Shown: positions 56,934 to 64,000 of the stretch, piece by piece
Layout of the letters: every line of letters starts with the position of its first letter
How positions within the stretch are numbered: position 1 is the stretch's first letter
Source: Candidatus Saccharibacteria bacterium
GTDB lineage: Bacteria; Patescibacteriota; Saccharimonadia; Saccharimonadales; Saccharimonadaceae
Direction: 5' to 3'
NCBI GenBank assembly: GCA_016432585.1
Contig: CP066696.1
Coordinates: forward strand, 186,001-250,000
DNA: 64,000 bases
Translations under genes and position numbers: made by a program
Notes under the pieces: generated by a model
Databases searched by the model: none
Told to the model about the DNA's origin: nothing
The model's input: only the letters and a program-made list of their open reading frames with translations

Positions 56934-58012
56934 TAGAGCGATTGTTGCGGCAAAAGCCAACGTTCGATAAGTTTGTAGTAATTGCCCAAATCTTCGGCGA
57001 GAAGCCATTCTTCGTCGGCGTGACGACCATGGCCGTAGGGTTCGGTTATGATGCAAGGGATGTCGTACTCGGCGAAATGCCGACCGTCGGTGGCGCCGTA
57101 CGATTCTACGTATTCGGGCTCACCGCCTCTTTGTTTGCGGTAGGCATCGAGAAACGGTGTGACGTATGGCGAATTTTTATCGAGCAGCAAAGGATAGCCC
57201 TCGTGAGAAATGGTAAATTCTAACGAGTATTCCTCGGCAATTTGCGCTGCCAGCGAACGGCAAAGGTTAAGCTCGTCGAGGCTGAATGTTCTAAAATCAG
57301 CAGTAGCGACCGCATAGTCGGCAATTTGATTGATCGCATTGCCAGCGTTGAGCGTATTGATTGTAAGCGTGGAGTCGTCGCTAGAAGTCAGAGGATAGGC
57401 ATTGCGAAGCATCTGAAGCGCGTCCATAAGGCGATGCAATGCATTTTCGCCCTCCCATGGACGTGACCCATGGGCACTTTTGCCATTTGCGATAAACTCT
57501 ATCCCCAAAAGACCTTTGGCGCGCTCTTCAATTTTCCAATCCCCACCACCGTCTGGTATGAAAGCAACCTTCGGACGAAGCCCCAAAGCGAACACGTCGG
57601 CAATGCATGCGCCGCCTATCTCTTCATCGGTTGTTATAAGAAATCCGATATTAAGATTGGAAAGTTTGTCGGCGTGATTTTTAATAAACTCAAGGTAGCA
57701 GGCGGCGGCAAACTTCATGTCGTACGATCCGCGACCGTAAAGCCGCCCATCGGTTTTTTGGATGGTGAACATTTCGGGGCTTGCGGGAACGACATCTAGG
57801 TGGGCGAGCAAAAGAATATCAGGGGTCATGGTGTTCTGTGTTGTCGCAAGAAACCAAGGGTTTGGCGTGTCGCAATTTTCGTGAATGTAGAGGTTTAGTC
57901 CGTCGAATTTGCCGCGTACGAGCTTTAAGATTTCATGACAGGCGGCAGAGTTGCTGCTGACGCTAGGGATAGAGACTAGCTGTGATAGGGTCTTTTCAAG
58001 ATTTTCTTGCAC
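56933..58012 (-). CDS. M20-family metallopeptidase (ArgE/DapE-like)
   Basis: A 359-residue dinuclear zinc peptidase. LLAHLDVVP (first metal His and Asp), GRGSYDMKFA (bridging Asp), TTDEEIGG (catalytic Glu and ligand Glu), and the late GHGRHADEEW (final ligand His) are all present, as is the lid domain in the middle. Relatives hydrolyse N-acyl amino acids or dipeptides, including ArgE, DapE and carboxypeptidase G2. With no amino acid biosynthesis genes nearby, peptide scavenging is the likely role. Confidence 0.85.
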   Translation of the reverse strand: MQENLEKTLSQLVSIPSVSSNSAACHEILKLVRGKFDGLNLYIHENCDTPNPWFLATTQNTMTPDILLLAHLDVVPASPEMFTIQKTDGRLYGRGSYDMKFAAACYLEFIKNHADKLSNLNIGFLITTDEEIGGACIADVFALGLRPKVAFIPDGGGDWKIEERAKGLLGIEFIANGKSAHGSRPWEGENALHRLMDALQMLRNAYPLTSSDDSTLTINTLNAGNAINQIADYAVATADFRTFSLDELNLCRSLAAQIAEEYSLEFTISHEGYPLLLDKNSPYVTPFLDAYRKQRGGEPEYVESYGATDGRHFAEYDIPCIITEPYGHGRHADEEWLLAEDLGNYYKLIERWLLPQQSL

Positions 58013-58125
58013 CGTAGCGCTCCTTTCATAGAAAGACTAAAAATAAATAGAAACATTTAGTCTAGGCAATTACTTACTATACATCTATAGTATGTATTTT
58101 GCAAAATAGGGTGTACAATATCCCC

Positions 58126-59550
58126 ATGAGTGTTATTTTTAAACGTACCAAGATCTTGGCCACATTGGGGCCTCCAACAAATAATTATGAGACCATTGAA
58201 GCGCTTGCTAATGGTGGCGTAAACGGGTTCCGCCTGAACTTTAGCCATGGCAGCTACGAAGAGCGCGACCAGCAAATTGCATGGATCCGCGAAGCGAGTA
58301 AAAAGCACGGCAAGCCAGTTGCGATCCTTCAAGACCTTCAGGGTCCAAAAATCCGCCTTGGAATGCTAACGCAAAACACGCCGGTAGAAAAAGGCGACGA
58401 GCTCGTACTTGACCACGCTGCCGAACACGACGGTAAGTTTGTTGTTCCTGTGCAGTACAACCTCGCTGAAAAGGTAAAAGTTGGCGAGCCGATCTATATC
58501 TTTGACGGTAAAATCCGTACGACGGTTATCGAAATTCCATCTGCAACGGCAATTAAAGTACGTGTTGAAAACAGCGGAACGTTGATGAGCCGCAAAGGTA
58601 TCAACCTGCCAGACACCGACTTCGGTGGCGATATTCTTACCAAAAAAGATCACGAAGATATCGAATACGGTGCCGACAAAGATCTTGACTACGTAGCGCT
58701 TAGCTTCGTTCAATCCCCAGACGATATCAATAACCTTCGCCAGATTCTTGTGAGCCTTGGTTCAACTGCGCATATTATTGCAAAGATCGAAACTAAAGCC
58801 GCTATTAAAGAAGATGTCCTTGAAGAAATCGTAAAAGCTAGCGATGGTATTATGGTTGCCCGCGGAGACCTCGCTGTTGAGGCTGGTGCCGAGGTTGTGC
58901 CAATTGTTCAACGCCGTATTATTGCCCTTTGCCGCAAGTACGGAAAGCTAAGTATTGTTGCGACGCAAATGATGGCAAGCATGGTTGACAATCCAGAGCC
59001 AACCCGTGCCGAAGTAAGCGACGTGGCAAACGCGGTTATTCAAGGCGCTGATACCGTTATGCTTTCAGACGAAACGGCCAACGGTTCGTACCCGCTAGAG
59101 ACGGTTGCTGCTATGCGCAAAGTTATTTTGTTTGCTCAGCAGAACACTGTCGTTCCCGAACTTCGCCACGAAGTATTCCACATGAAGAACCCACAGCAAG
59201 ATGCAATTAGTGCCGCAGCGGTAAAACTTGCCGAGCAGCTAAAAGTTGACGCCATTGTTGCCGAGACAAAATCTGGTGCAACGGCGGCAAACATCGCAAC
59301 ACATCGCCCTAACCTGCCTATTATCAGCGTTACCAGCGATGCGCGTACTGCTCAGCAGCTTGCGCTTACCTACGCAAGTCAAAGCTTTGTTCGTCCAGAC
59401 GGCGAAAAAGCGGGACTTGATATTGCTAAAGAGCTGAAGGCAGATGGTTACTTTGGTGACACCGAAAAGGTGACAGTGGCCATTGTTAGCGGTCGCCAGC
59501 CAGGACTTGCCGGCGCTACTGACACGATTCGTGTTCGCGTGCTAGAATAA
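58126..59550 (+). CDS. pyk: Pyruvate kinase
   Basis: A 474-residue enzyme from the ATG at 58126. KRTKILATLGPP, RLNFSHGSYEER, AKIETKAAI (catalytic Lys and Glu) and MVARGDLAVEAG are diagnostic, and the C-terminal allosteric-type domain is present. It makes ATP and pyruvate from PEP. It leads the pyk-pgk-tpiA operon. Confidence 0.95.
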   Translation: MSVIFKRTKILATLGPPTNNYETIEALANGGVNGFRLNFSHGSYEERDQQIAWIREASKKHGKPVAILQDLQGPKIRLGMLTQNTPVEKGDELVLDHAAEHDGKFVVPVQYNLAEKVKVGEPIYIFDGKIRTTVIEIPSATAIKVRVENSGTLMSRKGINLPDTDFGGDILTKKDHEDIEYGADKDLDYVALSFVQSPDDINNLRQILVSLGSTAHIIAKIETKAAIKEDVLEEIVKASDGIMVARGDLAVEAGAEVVPIVQRRIIALCRKYGKLSIVATQMMASMVDNPEPTRAEVSDVANAVIQGADTVMLSDETANGSYPLETVAAMRKVILFAQQNTVVPELRHEVFHMKNPQQDAISAAAVKLAEQLKVDAIVAETKSGATAANIATHRPNLPIISVTSDARTAQQLALTYASQSFVRPDGEKAGLDIAKELKADGYFGDTEKVTVAIVSGRQPGLAGATDTIRVRVLE

Positions 59551-59576
59551 AACTAGCCATAAAAGCAAAGGGTGGG

Positions 59577-60803
59577 ATGAGCTTTTTTAAACAAACAATC
59601 AACACGGTGCAAATATCCGGCCACACGGTTCTCGTGCGGGTTGATTACAACGTTCCCTTAAACGAAGATGGCACGATTGCGGATGATTTTCGTATTCGTG
59701 CTAGTCTTCCCACAATTAAAAAACTACTTAAGGACAACTGTAAGGTTGTTCTTATTAGTCATTTAGGGCGGCCAGACGGTTGGGATGAAAAGTTGAGTCT
59801 AGAGCCGGTTGCCCAGCGGCTCGCCGAGCTTTTGGGCGAACCCGTTCGCTTTGTCGATAAGACAATTGGCGACAAGCCACGAATGGCAATTAAGCGCGCG
59901 CCAAAACGCAGCGTGATTGTACTTGAGAATCTACGTTTTTACCCTGGTGAAGAAGAAAATAGCGAGCAGTTTGCGCGAGATGTCGCCAAGACGTCGGGCG
60001 CGCGTTATTTTGTAGAGGATGGCTTTGGTGTGGTGCATCGCAAGCATGCTAGCACCGACGCAATGACCATGCAATTGCCAAGCGTTGCCGGGTTGCTGCT
60101 CGAGCGCGAATATACGACCATTACTAACGCCATGAAAAAACCTAAGCGCCCACTGATTGCCATGCTTGGTGGTGCAAAAATCAGTGACAAAGTAGAAATT
60201 ATTGAGGCGTTCGTGAAGGTTGCCGACACGATCATTATTACGGGTGCTATGGCGAATACGTTTTTGGCGTACAAAGGCTACGCAATGGGCAAGAGTGTCT
60301 ACGAGCCCAATCTTACTGCTACAATCGACGCGATTTACGAAGCAGCCAGGCAAAAGGTTGGCGCTGATAAAGTAGATGAATTTATTGTTTTGCCAACAGA
60401 TCTGGCCGTAGGCAAGGCGATTAGCACAGATGAGCCACGTCGCAACGTGACGCTAGATAGTGTTGCACCAGATGATATCGCCCTGGATATAGGAGATGAC
60501 AGTATTGATACAGCCGTGGCGCTTATCGAAAAAGCTAAAACCGTCGTTTGGAACGGAACGCTTGGCTATGCAACAATCCCTAACTTTGCGCACGGATCTG
60601 CCAGGGTGGCGCTGGCGCTGGCAACTCACCCCGACGTTACGTCTATTATTGGCGGTGGCGATACGGCGGATTTTGTATTGAAGTGGGATTCGCGCCAAGG
60701 CGAGAGCTTTACGCATGTTTCAACGGGGGGCGGCGCGAGCTTGGAGCTTATGGCTGGCAAAAAGCTGCCTGGGGTGCAAAGCCTGCTAGACGCCAAGGGC
60801 TAA
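59577..60803 (+). CDS. pgk: Phosphoglycerate kinase
   Basis: A 408-residue enzyme. VDYNVPLNEDG, SHLGRPDGWDE, ENLRFYPGEEEN, GGAKISDKVEI and GGGDTADFVLKWD, together with STGGGASLELM, are all PGK signatures. It transfers the 1-phosphate of 1,3-bisphosphoglycerate to ADP. The basic-patch motif reads DGFGVVHRKHAS rather than the more usual DAFGTAHRAHAS. Twenty-seven bases after pyk. Confidence 0.95.
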   Translation: MSFFKQTINTVQISGHTVLVRVDYNVPLNEDGTIADDFRIRASLPTIKKLLKDNCKVVLISHLGRPDGWDEKLSLEPVAQRLAELLGEPVRFVDKTIGDKPRMAIKRAPKRSVIVLENLRFYPGEEENSEQFARDVAKTSGARYFVEDGFGVVHRKHASTDAMTMQLPSVAGLLLEREYTTITNAMKKPKRPLIAMLGGAKISDKVEIIEAFVKVADTIIITGAMANTFLAYKGYAMGKSVYEPNLTATIDAIYEAARQKVGADKVDEFIVLPTDLAVGKAISTDEPRRNVTLDSVAPDDIALDIGDDSIDTAVALIEKAKTVVWNGTLGYATIPNFAHGSARVALALATHPDVTSIIGGGDTADFVLKWDSRQGESFTHVSTGGGASLELMAGKKLPGVQSLLDAKG

Positions 60804-60840
60804 TTGCGCTACACTAAGAGCAAATAAGCATAAGTGGTAT

Positions 60841-61614
60841 ATGGCTCTAGATAAAAAACTCATCGTTGGCAACTGGAAGATGAACCTCAACACTCATGAG
60901 GCAAGTTTGTATTTACACAAGCTATCTGGCATGGTGAGGGCGCATCGTGATGTTCAAATTGTACTGGCGCCAACACTTTTAGCACTGCAATCACTTAGCT
61001 TGCAGGTAGATCGCAGGGTATTTAAACTTGCCGTTCAAAATCTTTATTGGCGAGATCAAGGCGCTTTTACCGGCGAAGTCTCGGCCAGCCAGCTTCGCGG
61101 GGTTGCCGACTACGCAATTATTGGCCACTCCGAGCGCCGCCATATCTTTCACGAAGCCGACAAAGATATCCGCAACAAAGTACAGGCGGCTATTCGTAAC
61201 GAAATCAAGCCTATTTTATGTATCGGTGAAACGGTTACCGAGCGCATGGAAGGTGAAACAAACGCAGTGCTGCATGATCAGCTTGTTGGTGGACTTGCAA
61301 ACGTCACCAGCGAAGAACTACAGCATGTGGTGATCGCGTATGAGCCGGTTTGGGCAATTGGGACGGGCAATAACGCACTTCCCGAAGAGGTCAAGAAAGC
61401 GGCTGCGACTATTCGCGCCCAGTTAAAGCATTTATACGGGGCGCAGGCGGCAAAGGACATGGCTATTCTCTACGGTGGAAGCGTTACGGCGGACAGCGCA
61501 GCTGATTATTTAGCAACAGAGGGTATTAACGGATTGCTGGTCGGAGGCGCGAGTCTCGACGCACACGTTTTTGCCGAAATTATCAACAAGGCGCATAAGG
61601 GTTCGGTCGTTTAA
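60841..61614 (+). CDS. tpiA: Triosephosphate isomerase
   Basis: A 257-residue enzyme with GNWKMNLN (catalytic Lys), IGHSERR (His electrophile), AYEPVWAIGTG (catalytic Glu) and YGGSVTADSAADYL, GLLVGGASLDA (phosphate-binding loops). It interconverts DHAP and G3P. It follows pgk by 37 bases. The lower glycolysis set is encoded here without GAPDH or enolase in view. Confidence 0.95.
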   Translation: MALDKKLIVGNWKMNLNTHEASLYLHKLSGMVRAHRDVQIVLAPTLLALQSLSLQVDRRVFKLAVQNLYWRDQGAFTGEVSASQLRGVADYAIIGHSERRHIFHEADKDIRNKVQAAIRNEIKPILCIGETVTERMEGETNAVLHDQLVGGLANVTSEELQHVVIAYEPVWAIGTGNNALPEEVKKAAATIRAQLKHLYGAQAAKDMAILYGGSVTADSAADYLATEGINGLLVGGASLDAHVFAEIINKAHKGSVV

Positions 61615-61630
61615 GAAATAGGGGTGGGAA

Positions 61631-62884
61631 ATGAAAGATCTAGATTTTGATGAACTTGACAAAGCGGTGAACTCGCTTATGACAGGTACTAGTGGCGCTA
61701 AACAACCATCTCAGGATGAGTCGAACGCAGACGGGGAAAAGACGCTCGATATTACGCCAACGTTAGCGACAGATGCTGCTCCGTCGTTTGAAGACCTCGA
61801 TAAGGCAGTTGCCAAGACGACAGGTGCTCCTGTTGTAAGTTCGAGTCCAGCACCTGCTGCAGCAACCCCTGCTGTTCCCGCTGTACCGCTGCCTGCTGTG
61901 GACGCAACTCCTCAGCCGGTATCGTCTTCAGATGCACAAGCGCCCCTTGCGGCACGACGTGGCGGACGCTTCATGGATGTTGTGCATCCTTCTTCTGACA
62001 TGAAAAAGACAGTCATTCCTCCTCGCCCCGTATCGCGTGAAGGGGTAATGATCGGACGTACTGCTGCTGCGGCGCCTGCACCAGATGTTTCAGTAAGCGA
62101 TGATACGCCACAAACTGAAGCTCCTGTAGCTATAGAAACACCAGCCACGGAACCAACAGCTTCGAATAATGAATGGCCTGATCCACTAGAAATGGCAGAT
62201 TTCAAAGCACCAGCTGCTCCACAAATGACGAACGATAACCTGGCGGCAGATCTTCTGGCCGAAGCCGACAAGGCGGAGCATGAAGAAAAAACAGATGGTG
62301 CCACACCACCACTTACCTCGCCGTTTCTTTCGGGCGCTAAAGTAGAAAAAAGACCTCTTGGTAGCGCCGCTCCTACATATACCGAGGATGCGCCAACGGC
62401 TGAAAAAGAGGACAAGACGGTCGATGACCCCGATGCGCAACTTCCGGCGTCACCAAGTGACACGCCAGTACAGCTTCCCGAGGAGCTTCAGGGTGATCTC
62501 ATGGCTATCGAGGCAGATACACACATGGGTGTGCCTAAAACCGACGAATCACACCCTGTGACACCCGTAGAGGCGTTGCCTGAAGAGAAGACTGAACCTG
62601 AACCAGTGGTCGCTAAAGAAGAGAAGCCAAAAGAAAAGGCGAGCGAGCCAACAAGCGAGCGAACTGTTCCTACTGGTCCTGTGTCTATTCCGCAACAATA
62701 CCGCGAAGAACCTAGTACGACCGATCAAAAGGCTGGCACCATCTATGACACCGACTCATATCACAAGCCTCTTGCTCACCCTGCTAAAAAGAAGCCGGGT
62801 TGGACATGGGTGATTGCTATTATCGTTATATTGATCGTTGGTGCCGGTGGTGGTGCCGCGTTGTACTTCCTCGGTATCGTATAG
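61631..62884 (+). CDS. Acidic, Pro/Ala-rich C-terminally anchored protein
   Basis: A 417-residue protein rich in Ala, Pro, Asp, Glu and Thr with essentially no folded-domain signals until the end. It opens with the repeated pattern DELDKAVNSLM, later DLDKAVAKTTG. The C-terminus is a membrane helix (GWTWVIAIIVILIVGAGGGAALYFL) after KKKP, so the long acidic part faces the cytoplasm or the outside depending on orientation. Seventeen bases separate it from tpiA (ribosome site GGGGTGGGA). No family recognised. Confidence 0.6.
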   Translation: MKDLDFDELDKAVNSLMTGTSGAKQPSQDESNADGEKTLDITPTLATDAAPSFEDLDKAVAKTTGAPVVSSSPAPAAATPAVPAVPLPAVDATPQPVSSSDAQAPLAARRGGRFMDVVHPSSDMKKTVIPPRPVSREGVMIGRTAAAAPAPDVSVSDDTPQTEAPVAIETPATEPTASNNEWPDPLEMADFKAPAAPQMTNDNLAADLLAEADKAEHEEKTDGATPPLTSPFLSGAKVEKRPLGSAAPTYTEDAPTAEKEDKTVDDPDAQLPASPSDTPVQLPEELQGDLMAIEADTHMGVPKTDESHPVTPVEALPEEKTEPEPVVAKEEKPKEKASEPTSERTVPTGPVSIPQQYREEPSTTDQKAGTIYDTDSYHKPLAHPAKKKPGWTWVIAIIVILIVGAGGGAALYFLGIV

Positions 62885-62902
62885 TTCGGTATACTAGAGA
62901 TA

Positions 62903-64000
62903 ATGGATTTACTTAAAGACCTCAATCCCGCGCAGGCTGACGCGGTAAAAACGACGTCCGGCCCGCTTCTTATTTTGGCGGGTGCGGGCAGTGGCAAGAC
63001 AAAAACCTTGACGCACCGAATAGCATATTTGATTGCAAACGAAGGTGTATGGCCAAACGAAATATTAGCCGTAACGTTTACGAACAAAGCCGCTAAAGAA
63101 ATGCGCGAGCGTCTGGGGCATTTATTGCAGCAAGACGGTAGCGCCAGGCAATTTATGCCCTGGATGGGGACATTTCACGGTATTTGTGTGCGGCTGCTTC
63201 GTATGGACGGCGACAAAATCGGCATATCGCCAAACTACGTCATTTACGACGAAGACGATCGCCAAGGTCTCATAAAGCAGGCTATGAAACAGCTGTCGAT
63301 TACCGACAAGCAAATCAAACCGCGCGCAGTAAGTAGTGCGATTTCAAATGCAAAAAACGAACTTCGATCGCCCGAGGAATTTGCCGCGCATGCTAACTAT
63401 CCGTTCGAAAAAGAAGTTGCCAAGATCTATACGCTTTACGAAAAGATGCGCATCGAGGCTGGCGCGCTCGACTTTGACGACCTGCTAATAGAGGCGGTCC
63501 GCTTATTCCGCGATCACCCAGAAGTTCGTGCAAAATGGCGTACGCAGTTCAAGCACATTCTTATCGATGAGTACCAGGACACGAACGCCGCGCAGTACGC
63601 AATCGTTAAAAGTCTTGTCGGCGAAACACGTAATATTTGTGTTGTGGGCGACGACTGGCAATCTATTTATAGCTGGCGAGGGGCTGATTTTACGAATATT
63701 TTGAACTTTGAGCGGGACTTTCCTGGGGCAAAAATCGTGAAACTCGAACAAAACTACAGAAGTACAGGCTCAATCCTTGAGGCCGCGCATAGTGTTATCA
63801 CTAAAAACGTGCAACGATCCGAAAAAAAGCTTTGGACAGCCGAGCCTGCGGGCGCGCCCGTGCAGGTTCACCCTGTGTACGATGAAAGCGAAGAGGCGTA
63901 CATGGTTGCCAGCCGAATCAACGCGCAGGCAAGTATCGGTGCGCGCAAATATGGTGATTTTGCCGTGCTGTACCGTATGAACTCGCAAAGTTACACTCTA
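62903..64000 (+). CDS. pcrA: UvrD/PcrA-like SF1A helicase (partial)
   Basis: The first 366 codons run to the window edge. Motif I is LAGAGSGKTKTL (Walker A), Ia VTFTNKAAKEM, the GTFHGICVRLL segment follows, II is ILIDEYQDTN (Walker B), III VVGDDWQSIYSWRG and IV QNYRST. This is the UvrD/PcrA/Rep superfamily, a 3'-5' DNA helicase in repair and replication restart. The C-terminal half is outside the window, so pcrA versus uvrD cannot be settled. Confidence 0.9.
   Translation, partial: MDLLKDLNPAQADAVKTTSGPLLILAGAGSGKTKTLTHRIAYLIANEGVWPNEILAVTFTNKAAKEMRERLGHLLQQDGSARQFMPWMGTFHGICVRLLRMDGDKIGISPNYVIYDEDDRQGLIKQAMKQLSITDKQIKPRAVSSAISNAKNELRSPEEFAAHANYPFEKEVAKIYTLYEKMRIEAGALDFDDLLIEAVRLFRDHPEVRAKWRTQFKHILIDEYQDTNAAQYAIVKSLVGETRNICVVGDDWQSIYSWRGADFTNILNFERDFPGAKIVKLEQNYRSTGSILEAAHSVITKNVQRSEKKLWTAEPAGAPVQVHPVYDESEEAYMVASRINAQASIGARKYGDFAVLYRMNSQSYTL

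Noticed and set aside
1-64000. CRISPR arrays
   Set aside because: No regularly spaced repeats were seen. The repeated sequences found are within coding regions (Ser/Thr/Pro stalk, tail-fibre modules, tandem pilins).
1-64000. RNase P RNA, tmRNA, SRP RNA or rRNA
   Set aside because: I looked for the conserved cores of these RNAs by eye and saw none. A covariance-model search would be decisive.
1-64000. Alternative genetic code with TGA as Gly (SR1/Gracilibacteria)
   Set aside because: Several well-defined genes end in TGA (for example the thioredoxin gene at 3702-3704), with the next gene starting in the overlap, so TGA acts as stop.

Overview
The window reads as a chromosomal segment of a Candidate Phyla Radiation bacterium, most likely a Saccharibacterium (TM7). 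This is inferred from the gene content and not from a marker phylogeny. Genes are small and tightly packed, often as overlapping convergent pairs. The cell envelope looks Gram-positive, with murA, murB and an LPKTG surface protein. There are type IV pilin genes, an isolated lower-glycolysis operon (pyk-pgk-tpiA), many Nudix hydrolases and many short unknown membrane proteins. TGA is used as a normal stop codon, which argues against the recoded SR1/Gracilibacteria lineages. All six tRNA genes encode their CCA end.

Layout. 1-12.7 kb: the end of a Clp ATPase, an NhaD antiporter, a thioredoxin/CcdA pair, a cupin, an RNHCP zinc protein, two DUF1801-like genes, four Nudix genes, a GH13 enzyme and small hydrolases. 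12.7-19.5 kb: a defence-like island with a HEPN-like gene, a frameshifted Vsr nuclease, a three-gene operon (small protein, winged-helix protein, MORC/MutL-type GHKL ATPase), an HTH-HNH nuclease, a convergent C5 methyltransferase overlapping it, and a broken serine recombinase beside tRNA-Arg. 19.7-21.5 kb: a pair of phage-tail-fibre-like genes, with a related pair at 53.4-54.8 kb. 23.8-26.7 kb: an HTH-MurA fusion divergent from glyA across a perfect inverted repeat. 26.8-33.9 kb: a secreted metalloprotease, then a pilin cluster that includes a pilin fused to tail-fibre-like repeats, then murB. 34-40 kb: membrane and secreted proteins, a methyltransferase, folD and a response regulator. 40.1-45.4 kb: an aromatic amino acid lyase, a PaaK-like adenylating enzyme, a ThiF/E1-like enzyme and a nitroreductase, which look like a small biosynthetic cluster. 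45.5-49.2 kb: a sensor kinase and the LPKTG protein. 55-64 kb: a TreT-like glycosyltransferase, an M20 peptidase, pyk-pgk-tpiA, a tail-anchored acidic protein and the start of a UvrD/PcrA helicase.

A third theme is a set of conspicuously GC-rich genes scattered through the AT-richer chromosome (22.5-23.2, 37.7-38.1, 49.4-52.1 and 52.6-53.25 kb). Most have strong Shine-Dalgarno sites and long GC-rich hairpins at their ends that lack a U-tract, unlike the terminators of the neighbouring genes. They behave like self-contained cargo cassettes of foreign origin, and none has a function I recognise.

The strongest candidates for something undescribed are the MORC-ATPase/HNH/C5-methylase island, the lyase-adenylase-ThiF-nitroreductase cluster, the paralogous tail-fibre-like gene pairs together with the pilin-tail-fibre fusion, and the GC-rich cassettes.
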